Source of the DNA: JAMXLO01 sp963794185
GTDB lineage: Bacteria; Pseudomonadota; Alphaproteobacteria; Acetobacterales; Acetobacteraceae
Direction of reading: 5' to 3'
Assembly (NCBI GenBank): GCA_963794185.1
Contig: CAWCDM010000105.1
Location: 1-64,000 of the forward strand
Length of the DNA: 64,000 nt
Shown here: positions 34,084-42,363 of the stretch, piece after piece
Layout: each line of letters starts with the position of its first letter
Position numbering within the stretch: position 1 is the first letter of the stretch
Notes under the pieces: generated by a model
What the model saw: the letters and a program-made list of their open reading frames with translations, nothing else
Told to the model about the DNA's origin: nothing
Database searches by the model: none
Program-made: the position numbers and the translations under genes

Positions 34084-35071
34084 ATGACGCCAAGCCCGGC
34101 AATCGAGGTCGCTGCCGTCAGCAAGCGCTACGGCCGTACACTTGCGTTGGACGACATCAGCTTCGATGTACGGCGGCAAGAGCTGTTCGCGCTGCTCGGG
34201 CCCAACGGCGCCGGCAAGACCACCCTGCTGCATATCCTCTGCACCATCCTGCAGCCCGACAGCGGCACCGTGCACATCGGCGGGCTCGACGTCATCGCAC
34301 AGCCCACGCGGGCGCGCCGCGACGTCGGTGTGGTGTTTCAGGATCCGAGCCTCGACGACCGCCTGACCGTGCATGAGAACCTGAATTTTCACGGCCTGGT
34401 CTATGGCGTTCCGCTCAGACAGCGGCGGCAGCGGATCGAGGAGATGCTCGGCGCTGGTGGAACTGACGGAGTGGCGGGAGCGGCTGGTGCGGACATTGTC
34501 GTCGGGCATGAAGCGCCGGGTCGAGATCGCCCGCGCGCTGATCCACGACTCGCGCATCCTGTTCCTCGACGAACCGACCGTCGGGCTGGATGCGCAGTCG
34601 CGCGAGCGGATCTGGCAGTATGTCGGGCGCCTGCGCAGCCAGCGCGAGCTGACCGTCGTGGTCACCACGCACTACATCGAGGAGGTCGAGGCGTGCGATC
34701 GGGTCTGCGTCATCGACGCGCGGCAAGATCCTCGCGATCGACACGCCGGCCGCACTGAAGCTTGCGCACGGCCAGCAGCTCCTGCGGGTGGTGCCGCGCG
34801 AGGACGCGACCGCCGCCGAGATCTTGGCGCGCCTATCCCGACACGACCGTCCGGCGCGACACGGAGATCATCGTCCAATCCGGACGGAGACGAATTCGCG
34901 GAAGCGTTCCTGTCACGTTACGGCAGCCGCATCCGTCGCCTGTCGGTCGAGGAGCCGAGCCTGGAAAGCGTTTTTCTCGCGCTGACCGGCCGCGAGATCC
35001 GCGACCAGGCGGCGGGCGCGCGCGAGCGCACTTTGGCGTTCGCCCGGCAGGGCGGGGAGCACACGCGATGA
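34084..35071 (+). CDS. ABC transporter ATPase of PQQ-alcohol dehydrogenase locus (several frameshifts)
   Basis: Frames join near 34450, 34722, 34830 and 34885; each looks like one extra base. Together they give about 325 residues. The Walker A is GPNGAGKTTL, the Q-loop is GVVFQDPSL, the signature is TLSSGMKRRVEIARAL, Walker B is ILFLDEPTVGLD and the H-loop is VVTTHYIEEVE. The C-terminal RRLSVEEPSLESVFLALTGREIRD is typical of DrrA/NatA-type exporters. The gene overlaps the permease start by ATGA. ABC pairs of this type are a known part of PQQ alcohol dehydrogenase clusters (PedA/PedC-like). The transported substrate is unknown. Confidence 0.85.
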
Positions 35072-35918
35072 AGAGTGCAGCGGTGGTTCCGGACGATCGG
35101 CTCGGGCGGGCCATCCGCCTGCAGTGCGGCGGCCTCTATGCGATCTGGTTCCGCGAGGTGAAGCGTGCGGTGCGCGACCGTGGGCAGCTCATCGGTGGGG
35201 TGAGCCGGCCGCTGCTGTGGGTGCTGGTCATGGGCATCGGCCTCAATCCGTATTTCCGGGGCGAGATCTACGGCGAGGTGCGCTTCGTCGTGCCGTTACA
35301 CCTATCTGCAGTTCATCTTCCCCGCCGTGATCGCGCTGAACATCATGTACACCTCGGTGCAATCGGCGGTGTCGGTGATCTGGGACCGCCAGTTCGGCTT
35401 TCTGCGCGAGGTGCTCGTATCGCCGCTGCCGCGCGCGACCATCCTGCTCGGCAAGGTGCTGGGCGGGGCAACGGTGGCGTTGTTCCACGGCTGCCTGGTG
35501 CTGGTGCTCGCCCAGTTCGCCGATCTGTCGCTGTCGGTGGGCGACATCGCCTGGGGCCTGCTGCTGATGGCGCTGCTCGCCATTCGGGCTGACCTCGCTC
35601 GGCGTCGTCATCGCCGGCCACATCCGCAGCTTCGAGGGGTTCGGCGTGTTCTCCAACGCCGTGATCCTGCCGCTGTATTTCACGTCGAGCTCGGTGTTCC
35701 CGCTCGATCCGTCGCTGACCGGCGCGCAGACCGCCGTGCTCTATCCGGAATGGCTGGTGATGCTGGTGCGGATCAATCCCATGACCTATGCGGTCGATGC
35801 GCTGCGCAGCGCCTTCATCCATTTCCATCAGTTCGAGCCGTGGATGGGACCTGCGGTGCTGGTCGGCATGGCGGTGGTGTTCTTCGCTCTGGCGCTGCGC
35901 GGCTTCGGCAGGGCCTGA
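35068..35918 (+). CDS. ABC-2-type permease of PQQ-alcohol dehydrogenase locus (two frameshifts)
   Basis: Frames join near 35295 (VPYTYLQFIFPAVIALNIMYTS when corrected) and 35585 (AILGLTSLGVVIAGHIRSFEGFG). The product would have about 283 residues with six hydrophobic segments. IWDRQFGFLREVLVSPLPRATILLGKVLGGA and PLYFTSSSVFPLDP are typical of ABC-2 exporters such as DrrB/NodJ. It starts inside the stop of the ATPase gene, so the two are translationally coupled. It probably forms an exporter with that ATPase. Confidence 0.85.
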
Positions 35919-35950
35919 ACGCGCGATGGCGCTGTGGCTGCCGCAGCGGC

Positions 35951-36763
35951 GTGACGTTATTTACCTTTGCCGGCGTGTTCGGACTGCTCGGCGCGGTCTA
36001 TCTGCTGCCGCCCGACACGTCGCTGCGCGAGGTGCGCGCGGCAGGAGCGCTGCGGGTGTGCGTGCCGCCATCCTATCCGCCGCTCGTCACCGGCGATCCG
36101 GCGACGCCCGGCATCGATGTCGAGCTGCTGCAGGCGATCGCGCGGGACCTCGGCGTACGCCTTGCGATCGTTGCAAACCCGATCATGGGCAGGGACTTCA
36201 ATCCGCGGGCCTGGCGCATCACCCGGGCGCAGTGCGATGTGCTCGCCGGCGGCGTGGTCGGGTCCGCGACGACGCGCTCGTTCCTGGACACTACTCCCGC
36301 CTACGCGACGACCGGCTGGGCGTGGCTTTCCCCGCAACCGCAGACCGAACTTCAAGGTCGGCGAGTCGGCGTTCTGGTCGGGGTGTCCGGGCTCGACCGG
36401 GTCGCGCTGGCGGCTTGGTTGCGCGCCGCCAAGGCGCAGGTCACCGTCACGCTCGACGCGACTGAGTTGGTGCAGGGCCTGAAGGACGGCCGCTTCGATG
36501 TCGGTGTCACGGAACGCCTGCTGGCCACCGAACTGGCAGCCCCACTCGGCTGGTCAGTGGGCTGGATGCCGGCTGCGCTCGATCGCTACCAGGTCGTCCT
36601 GGGGCTGTGGAAGGGCGATCTGACATTGAAGCGTGCGATCGTGGCCGCGATGCAGCGCATGGAGCGCAGCGGTGCGATGGCGGCGATCATGGCACGCTAC
36701 GTGCCGGACACATCACCCGTCCAGCACGACGCGCGCGATGACCGCCTCGGACGGGGCGAGTAG
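35951..36763 (+). CDS. Second MxaJ-like periplasmic binding protein
   Basis: The protein has 270 residues from GTG 35951. An N-terminal hydrophobic segment (TLFTFAGVFGLLGAVYLL) serves as signal peptide or anchor. The solute-binding family 3 fold follows: GALRVCVPPSYPPLVTGDPATPGIDVELLQAIARDLGVRL, FLDTTPAYATTGWAWL and GRRVGVLVGVSGLDR. It lies 32 bp after the permease gene and is the second such protein in the locus. An ATG at 35926 would be out of frame, so the GTG is preferred, but the start is uncertain. The last 51 bp overlap the convergent protease-like gene. Confidence 0.75.
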   Translation: MTLFTFAGVFGLLGAVYLLPPDTSLREVRAAGALRVCVPPSYPPLVTGDPATPGIDVELLQAIARDLGVRLAIVANPIMGRDFNPRAWRITRAQCDVLAGGVVGSATTRSFLDTTPAYATTGWAWLSPQPQTELQGRRVGVLVGVSGLDRVALAAWLRAAKAQVTVTLDATELVQGLKDGRFDVGVTERLLATELAAPLGWSVGWMPAALDRYQVVLGLWKGDLTLKRAIVAAMQRMERSGAMAAIMARYVPDTSPVQHDARDDRLGRGE

Positions 36764-37324
36764 CCGCGCCACCACGCCGGTTGCAATCAGCAACGCGAGC
36801 AGCGCGACGAACCAGGGCTGGGTGCGGCGAAGCAGGTCCCGCTTTTGTGGCAGGATCGCCACAAGAAGATGCACGCCCGTCAGCGGCGGCACCGGCAGGA
36901 GATTGAACAGCGTGAAGGAGATCGACAGCTGCCCGACGATCTCCACAAAGATGAACCACGTCGACGCCGATGTATCCGGCAGCAAGTTCAGCACGATCGG
37001 CCGCATGAGCCGCAGCAGCACTGCGAGGCCAAGTGTCGCACATGACGCGGCGATGAGCACGGCCAGCAGTCCGGCCCGACCGGACCGCAGCCTGTCCGGA
37101 TCCACCGCGACGGGGCGGATCCAGCCGACGGTGAACAGCACCATGAGCAGCCCGCCGATCGGATCGACATGCCGCAACGGGTTCAGCCCCAGCCGCTGAT
37201 CGTGGCGCGGACCCGGATCGCCCATCGCGCAGGCCGTCGCGGCGACCGCAAATCCGTGCACCGAGGCGATCAACAGCACCGCAGCGATACGCAGCACGAC
37301 CTGCTGCAGCGTCAGGTCGCCCAT
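36713..37324 (-). CDS. Site-2 protease (M50) homologue lacking catalytic residues
   Basis: The protein has 203 residues and several transmembrane helices. The framework of M50 site-2 proteases is recognisable: helix 1 at residues ~10-30, ACAMGDPGPRHDQRLGLNPLRHVDPIGGLL, and late NLLPVPPLTGVHLL. But the HExxH zinc motif is replaced by IASVH at residues 19-23, keeping only the last His. The Asp of the family's NLLPIPPLDG motif is Thr. It should therefore be proteolytically inactive. It lies between the PQQ-dehydrogenase locus and a cytochrome c gene, 7 bp downstream of the latter. Confidence 0.75.
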   Translation of the reverse strand: MGDLTLQQVVLRIAAVLLIASVHGFAVAATACAMGDPGPRHDQRLGLNPLRHVDPIGGLLMVLFTVGWIRPVAVDPDRLRSGRAGLLAVLIAASCATLGLAVLLRLMRPIVLNLLPDTSASTWFIFVEIVGQLSISFTLFNLLPVPPLTGVHLLVAILPQKRDLLRRTQPWFVALLALLIATGVVARLLAPSEAVIARVVLDG

Positions 37325-37331
37325 CGCACAC

Positions 37332-38198
37332 CTAACGTTTGAGGTTCATGTGCTCCTGTGCCGCCGGGTCGGGTGGCAGCTCCGCCTGCGCGGCCTGGTA
37401 GCCGTTTCTTGCCAGCAGATACGCCGTCAGATCGGCGTAGGTCTGCGGGTTGAGCTTTCCGGGACGATCGGGCGGCATCTTCGTGCGCATATAGCCATAC
37501 AGGGCGGCGACGCTGCCGTTGCCCCAGTGCCGGGCGAAATACTGGCCGATCAGCGGCGCCCCGCCGAATTCGCCGTTGTTCAGATCGGCGCCGTGGCAAT
37601 CCTGGCAGTTGCGACGAAACGCGGCGCGGCCGCGATCTGCCTGCTCCTCGGTGAACGACGGCGGCGCCGATGCCTCTGCTGGCGCCGGAGCCGCAGGATT
37701 GGCCTGGCCGCGGAGTGCATACACCTGGGCGGCGGTCAACTTCGTGGCGCGGGCGGAAGCGATGTCGGCCGGGACGAAGGGCAGGAACCCGGCCGGCAGG
37801 GCCTTGTCATTGTCCCAGCTGTGCAGCACGTAGTCGAGCGCCGCGGCAAGCTGTTCGTCGCTCAGCGCCTCGCCCCATGCCGGCATCATGCCATTGAATG
37901 GTTTGCCGCTGACGGTGATCTGACCTTGCAGCCCATAGAGCACAAGGCGCACGAGATAGTCGCGGCCTCCCGGTTGCGCCAGAATTTCCGGCGCGTGGTG
38001 CGCCAGGGGAGGGAAGGCTTCCGGCACACCCTGGCCATTCGGCTGATGACAGATGCCGCAAGAGTTGGCGTAGGTCTGCGCGCCGATCGTCTGCCACTGG
38101 AAGGCGCCATCGTCCGCCGCAGCCGCGGTCTGCGCAAACAGCGCGAGGACGGCGGCGAGGCCAGCCCCGAAGCCAACCGACATCGATCCATTCATCAT
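37332..38198 (-). CDS. Diheme c-type cytochrome, exported
   Basis: The protein has 288 residues. The signal peptide is residues ~1-27 (GLAAVLALFAQTAAAA). The first heme domain has CGICHQPNGQGVPEAFPPL with Met ligand probably in GMMPAWGE. A Pro/Ala-rich linker follows (ANPAAPAPAEASAPP). The second heme domain has CQDCHGADLNNGEFGGAPLIG with Met in YMRTKMPPDRPGKL. It is a likely electron acceptor for a periplasmic dehydrogenase; the PQQ alcohol dehydrogenase upstream is an obvious candidate. ATG 38198 or 38195 (ATGATG) is the start. It is followed after 7 bp by the protease-like gene. Confidence 0.88.
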   Translation of the reverse strand: MMNGSMSVGFGAGLAAVLALFAQTAAAADDGAFQWQTIGAQTYANSCGICHQPNGQGVPEAFPPLAHHAPEILAQPGGRDYLVRLVLYGLQGQITVSGKPFNGMMPAWGEALSDEQLAAALDYVLHSWDNDKALPAGFLPFVPADIASARATKLTAAQVYALRGQANPAAPAPAEASAPPSFTEEQADRGRAAFRRNCQDCHGADLNNGEFGGAPLIGQYFARHWGNGSVAALYGYMRTKMPPDRPGKLNPQTYADLTAYLLARNGYQAAQAELPPDPAAQEHMNLKR

Positions 38199-38562
38199 GA
38201 TCGTCAAATCTGAACTCCGCCCACACCGATCAATAGGAACTGTCGGACCCGTGATTGTCCAGGTCTCGCGCGTGCAGTTCGTTGGGAGACGAGTCGCGCC
38301 AATCGCTCGTGGACTTGCCATGAAGCTCTGCTTGCGCATCCATTCGACTGGAACACGACCGGAGGTGGCTCCCGCATGATTGCGCCGCTGTCGTGATCGG
38401 GCGTGTCATCGAATGGGTGCAATCGCGCCCTCGATCGGGAGCACTTTGCCCGCGAAGCCGCGGATGGCATCGTTCGCGGCAAGTCCCCTCGCGCATCCGG
38501 CCACTGGGGGCCGGGGTGACTGTGCGCGTCGTCGCGCAGGTGCTGACCATGGGGGCAGGAAC
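38199..38562. other. Intergenic between divergent genes, no gene recognised
   Basis: This 364-bp stretch lies between the cytochrome c gene (leftward) and the monooxygenase-like gene (rightward). It should contain both promoters. Open frames present have no family signature. Confidence 0.5.
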
Positions 38563-38856
38563 ATGTTCACAATCGTCAGAAAGTTCACGCTCACACGTGG
38601 CTCGGCCGAGGAGGTTGCGCGACGAGTTCGGGACAGCTTCGTGCCGCTGTTGCGAGAGTTGCCAGGGTTCAGGGAATACTTCCTGTTTGATGGCGGGCCG
38701 GATGTGCTCATCAGCATCAGAGTGTTTGACAGCGCAGATGAAGCGCTTGTCTCCAACGAGATCGCGGCGACATGGATCAGGAACAACGTCCTGGAGTTCA
38801 CGAAAGGGATGCCGGAGATCATGGCGGGCAATGTTTTGGTTACCGCCGTCAAGTAG
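38563..38856 (+). CDS. Antibiotic-biosynthesis-monooxygenase (ABM) domain protein
   Basis: The protein has 97 residues: MFTIVRKFTLTRGSAEEVARRVRDSFVPLLRELPGFREYFLFDGG, then VLISIRVFDSADEALVSNEIAATWI. The pattern of a dimeric alpha-beta barrel with a PGFxxYxxxD core is that of ABM-domain proteins. These range from small heme or quinol monooxygenases to regulators, so the function is open. AGGA lies before ATG 38563. It stands alone, with no operon partner. Confidence 0.7.
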   Translation: MFTIVRKFTLTRGSAEEVARRVRDSFVPLLRELPGFREYFLFDGGPDVLISIRVFDSADEALVSNEIAATWIRNNVLEFTKGMPEIMAGNVLVTAVK

Positions 38857-39179
38857 CGGAATAGGCTGAGCGGACAGGCACCATGCATTGTCAAATGTTG
38901 CAATCGGGCTAACAAACTCACGAGCCCGGTGAACTTGCCCAGCCGCATTTCATGAGGCCATTGGTCCCGCCCCTGAAAGGTACCACGCCAAGCTTCGCCT
39001 ATGCAGCGCGGTGCGACCAACAGCCTTCGGGCTGGCCCCTGAGCCAACGCCATTGGCAATGACCCGCCAGCAGCCAGGCTTGAGCAGTGACAATCAGTTT
39101 TGGCTTCAGGGCAACTTTCCGGCCTGCCGCATTGCATGGACGACGCTTGGCAATCGCGGTCGCTCAGTCCTGCCTGCTA
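38857..39179. other. Intergenic, no gene recognised
   Basis: The 323 bases between the ABM-domain gene and the convergent molybdopterin protein hold no recognisable gene and no strong terminator hairpin. Confidence 0.5.
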
Positions 39180-39932
39180 TCAAGACCCGCTGAACCAATT
39201 ATACCCCTGATCTTCCCAATACCCGCCGGGATAGTCGTTCGTCACGAAGATCGCGGCGATATGCTTCGGGTTCTTGAAGCCCAGCTTCGTCGGCACCCGC
39301 AGCTTCATCGGGAACCCGTATTTCGCCGGCAACGGTGCGCCGGCGTAGTCCAGCGCCAGAATCGTCTGCGGGTGCAGTGCCGTCGCCATGTCGATGCTCG
39401 CGTAATAGCGATCGGCGCATTTGAAGCCGACATAGCGGGCGTGCAGATCGGCGCCGACGCGCTCCAGGAACCCGCGGAACGGCACGCCGCTCCATTCGCC
39501 GATGGCGCTCCATCCCTCGATGCAGATATGCCGCGTGATCTGCAATTCCTGCGGCAGCGTGCGCAGCTTGGCCAGGGTCCAACTCTGCTTGTCGGCGACC
39601 CGGCCGGACACCTCCAGCGCGTAGTCGTCGCCGTCGATCTCCGGCGCATCGTCCACCGGATAGAACGCGTTGAACGGGAACGGCGTCGTGATGGCGCTGG
39701 CCGGATAGGTCGGCGCCAGCTTGTTCGGGTCGAACAGCCAGGCCTGCACGCGGTCGTTCCAGCGCGACATCGCCCACAGCACCCTGTCCACCGCGTCGCC
39801 GTCCTGCAGGTTGCAGCCGGTGAGCAGGCTCAGCGCACCGAGCGACAGCCCGCCCCGGAGCACCAGCCGCCGCTCCAACCGTCGGAGTGCCGGGCGGTGT
39901 TCGTCCAGCCTGATCCGGGTCGCGCGTTTCAT
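39180..39932 (-). CDS. Sulfite-oxidase-like molybdopterin protein with Tat/lipoprotein signal
   Basis: The protein has 250 residues. The N-terminus has a twin-arginine signal (RRLVLRGGLSLGALSLL) ending in a lipobox, LLTGC. The oxidoreductase molybdopterin domain follows: DDYALEVSGRVAD, LPQELQITRHICIEGW with Mo-ligand Cys137, EWSGVPFRGFLERVG, YYASIDMATALHPQTILAL and YGFPMKLRVPTKLGFKNPKHIAAI. It is related to MsrP and sulfite oxidase. Tat export with the cofactor bound and anchoring at the membrane are inferred. It overlaps the cytochrome b gene upstream by four bases (ATGA), which probably supplies its electrons. Confidence 0.85.
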   Translation of the reverse strand: MKRATRIRLDEHRPALRRLERRLVLRGGLSLGALSLLTGCNLQDGDAVDRVLWAMSRWNDRVQAWLFDPNKLAPTYPASAITTPFPFNAFYPVDDAPEIDGDDYALEVSGRVADKQSWTLAKLRTLPQELQITRHICIEGWSAIGEWSGVPFRGFLERVGADLHARYVGFKCADRYYASIDMATALHPQTILALDYAGAPLPAKYGFPMKLRVPTKLGFKNPKHIAAIFVTNDYPGGYWEDQGYNWFSGS

Positions 39933-40582
39933 CCGGACTGTTCCACGCGCTCGGCCGGTCGCCTGACGCGGCCGGTGACCATGCCGGGCAGCGTGCGGGG
40001 CACCAGCATCACCAGCACCAGGTGCAGCAGGATGAAGCCGACGATGCCCGTCATGACGACGAAATGGACGCGCCGCGCGACCTCGTAGCCGCCGAGCAGC
40101 GCCGTCACCGCCTGCAACTGCACCGGCTTCCACAGCGCGAGCCCCGACACAACCGCCAGCATGCCCAATGTCAGCACGCCGACATAGGCCAGGCGCTGCA
40201 CGGCGTTGTATTCGCCCACACGATGGTGCAGCCGGAACCGTGCGGCGTCGCGCGCATCGCGTAGGATCTCGCTCGGCCAGAGCGGCAGCATGGTGCGGCG
40301 GAAACGCCGGGAGATCAGGCCGTAGACGACATAGACGGCGCCGTTGCACACCAGCAGCCACATTGCCGCGAGATGCCAGGCGATCGCGCCACCCAGCCAG
40401 CCCCCCAACGTCGCCCAGGCCGGAAAGCGGAAGCCGAACAGCGGCGAGGCGTCGTAGATCATCCAGCCGCTCATGATCATGCAGACCATGGCGAACACGT
40501 TCACCCAGTGCGTCACCCGCACGATGAGCGGATGCACCGGAACGACGCGCCGCAGCGGCGCAGCCGAGACCACGCGGATCAC
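39929..40582 (-). CDS. Cytochrome b561-type membrane subunit
   Basis: The protein has 217 residues and about four or five transmembrane helices. VHPLIVRVTHWVNVFAMVCMIMSGWMIY carries the first heme His residues, IAWHLAAMWLLVCNGAVYVVYGLISRRF the second, and RRVHFVVMTGIVGFILLHLVLVML the last ones. This is the Ni-hydrogenase/formate-dehydrogenase cytochrome b type. It overlaps the genes on both sides by four bases, so the three genes form a tightly coupled operon. It likely links the periplasmic molybdopterin lipoprotein to the quinone pool. Confidence 0.88.
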   Translation of the reverse strand: MIRVVSAAPLRRVVPVHPLIVRVTHWVNVFAMVCMIMSGWMIYDASPLFGFRFPAWATLGGWLGGAIAWHLAAMWLLVCNGAVYVVYGLISRRFRRTMLPLWPSEILRDARDAARFRLHHRVGEYNAVQRLAYVGVLTLGMLAVVSGLALWKPVQLQAVTALLGGYEVARRVHFVVMTGIVGFILLHLVLVMLVPRTLPGMVTGRVRRPAERVEQSG

Positions 40583-41184
40583 ATCGGTGGAACGAGGCCG
40601 TTCTTGCCGACCGAGACGCTGATGGCCGTCACCGTGCCGTCGGCGGCGCGCGTGCCGTTGACCAGCACATTCGCGCCCGGGGTCAGCGCGGTGCGATCGG
40701 TGATCTCATAGGTCACGATCGGCACATCGTCCGGCACCACCACGCGCTTCTCGCCGCCCTTGTAGGTGATGGTGATGGTGCGGCCTTGGGCGGCGACCAG
40801 GCTGCCCACGGTGCCGTTCGTCATGCTGCTGCCGGCGCCGAGGTCCCAGTCGCGGGTGCCTTCGCCCACGCCGCGCATGCTGGGCGGGAACACCTGCACC
40901 TCCAGCGCCTTCAGCGTGCCATCGGCCTGCGGCACGGCAGCGGTACCGACATAGCTGCCCTCCTTGATGTCGCCGACCTGGGCAACCATCAGCCACGTGA
41001 TGCGCACATTGGCCGGCAGGCTGGCGCTCGCCTTGGTGCCGTTGCGCAGCGTGAGTTCGAGCGTGTCGCCCGAGACCGCGTCGATCTTGCCGCGCAGCCG
41101 TGCCGGGGTTCCGGTGGCCTGGGCGAATGCACCGCCGGCGAGGGACGTCCCGGCGAGAGCCAGAAGCATGCGTCTGTTCATCAT
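40579..41184 (-). CDS. Exported DUF5666-like protein of the molybdoenzyme operon
   Basis: The protein has 201 residues with a signal peptide (MMNRRMLLALAGTSLAGGAFAQ). The mature part is beta-rich with OB-like repeats: RLRGKIDAVSGDTLELTLRNGTKASASLPANVRI, GTVGSLVAAQGRTITITYKGGEKRVVVPDDVPIV and PGANVLVNGTRAADGTVTAISVSVGKNG. This resembles DUF5666-type proteins of unknown role. It is the first gene of the operon with cytochrome b and the molybdopterin lipoprotein. A role in the same electron-transfer complex is a guess from position only. Confidence 0.7.
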   Translation of the reverse strand: MMNRRMLLALAGTSLAGGAFAQATGTPARLRGKIDAVSGDTLELTLRNGTKASASLPANVRITWLMVAQVGDIKEGSYVGTAAVPQADGTLKALEVQVFPPSMRGVGEGTRDWDLGAGSSMTNGTVGSLVAAQGRTITITYKGGEKRVVVPDDVPIVTYEITDRTALTPGANVLVNGTRAADGTVTAISVSVGKNGLVPPM

Positions 41185-41291
41185 CTGCTCGATCCTTTTG
41201 CATCAGGCGAGCCGCCGCATCGGTGGCTCCGCCAGCGTAGACGCGTGGGACGGCGCGACATTCCGGCGCGGCGCCCCACGGGCGGCACGGT

Positions 41292-42308
41292 CTAGAGCCC
41301 GGTCGTCAGCACCATGCGAAAGCGGGCCTCGCCGCTCATCATCCGCTCATAGGCTTCGGGCGCACGCTCGAGCGGCATGGTTTCGATCATCGGTCGGACG
41401 TCGGCCAGAACACTGAATTTCAGCGTATCTTCGGAGTCGATCGACGTACCGGAAGGCCATCCCTGGATCGAGCGCCGTGCCGAGATCAGCAGCAGCGGCG
41501 AAACCTCGATCGCATCCGGCGATGCGCCGATGACCATCAGCCTGCCGCCCTCGGCCAGTCCGCCGATTGCGGCCCCCATTGCCTTGGCGTTGGTCAGCGT
41601 GGCCAGGATCACGCGGGCGCCGCCCAATCCGGTGAGTTCGCCGGCCACGTCCTGGGTGTTGTTGTCGATGTAGTGATGGGCGCCCAGTTGCCGGGCGAGC
41701 GGCTCCTTGTCGGTTCCGCGCGCGATCGCAACCGTCCGATACCCCATCTTTGCGGCGAACTGCACGCCGAGATGGCCCAATCCGCCGATGCCAAGCACGG
41801 CGGCAAGATCCCCGGGTCTGGCACCGCTGTTTCGCAGGGCGTTGAACGTGGTTATGCCGGCGCACAACAGCGGCGCCGCCTCCGCTGCCGCCAGTTCATC
41901 CGGCACCGACGCCAGCGCCTCGAAGGGCACGATCGTGTAGTCGGCATAGCCGCCGTCATACGAGATCCCTGGGATCTGCCCGGTCGTGCAGGTAATGAAA
42001 TCGCCTCGGCGACAGGACCGGCAATGGCCGCAATGCCCGCCATGCCAGCCGACCCCGACACGTTGACCCGGCCGCCAGTCGGGCACGTCCGCGCCGAGCG
42101 CATCCACCGTCCCGACAATCTCGTGTCCGGGGACGCGCGGGTACTGGATGGGGAACGCGCCGGTCTTGGTGAACAAATCACTGTGGCACACGCCGCAGGC
42201 CTGTATCCTGATCCGGACATGGCGCGCCGGCGGGGCCGGAATATCGCGCTCGACCAGTTCAAAGGAACCGTTGGCGCTGTTCACCTGCACTGCTCGCATG
42301 CGTGTCAT
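41292..42308 (-). CDS. Zinc-dependent alcohol dehydrogenase, MDR superfamily
   Basis: The protein has 338 residues. The catalytic zinc ligand lies in CGVCHSDLF, with GHEIVGTVDALGADV following. The structural-zinc loop is CGHCRSCRRGDFITC. The nucleotide site is AVLGIGGLGHLGVQFAAKMG. The middle segment RSIQGWPSGTSIDSEDTLKF is typical of the cinnamyl/benzyl-type and YdjL-like zinc enzymes. ATG 42308 or, three codons later, ATG 42299. It follows the SMP-30-like gene by 55 bp on the same strand. A role in alcohol or aldehyde metabolism is all that can be said. Confidence 0.9.
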   Translation of the reverse strand: MTRMRAVQVNSANGSFELVERDIPAPPARHVRIRIQACGVCHSDLFTKTGAFPIQYPRVPGHEIVGTVDALGADVPDWRPGQRVGVGWHGGHCGHCRSCRRGDFITCTTGQIPGISYDGGYADYTIVPFEALASVPDELAAAEAAPLLCAGITTFNALRNSGARPGDLAAVLGIGGLGHLGVQFAAKMGYRTVAIARGTDKEPLARQLGAHHYIDNNTQDVAGELTGLGGARVILATLTNAKAMGAAIGGLAEGGRLMVIGASPDAIEVSPLLLISARRSIQGWPSGTSIDSEDTLKFSVLADVRPMIETMPLERAPEAYERMMSGEARFRMVLTTGL

Positions 42309-42363
42309 CGGACCTCTCCGATAGGTGGAACCATCCTGGCCGGCACGATAGCGGAAGGTCGCA

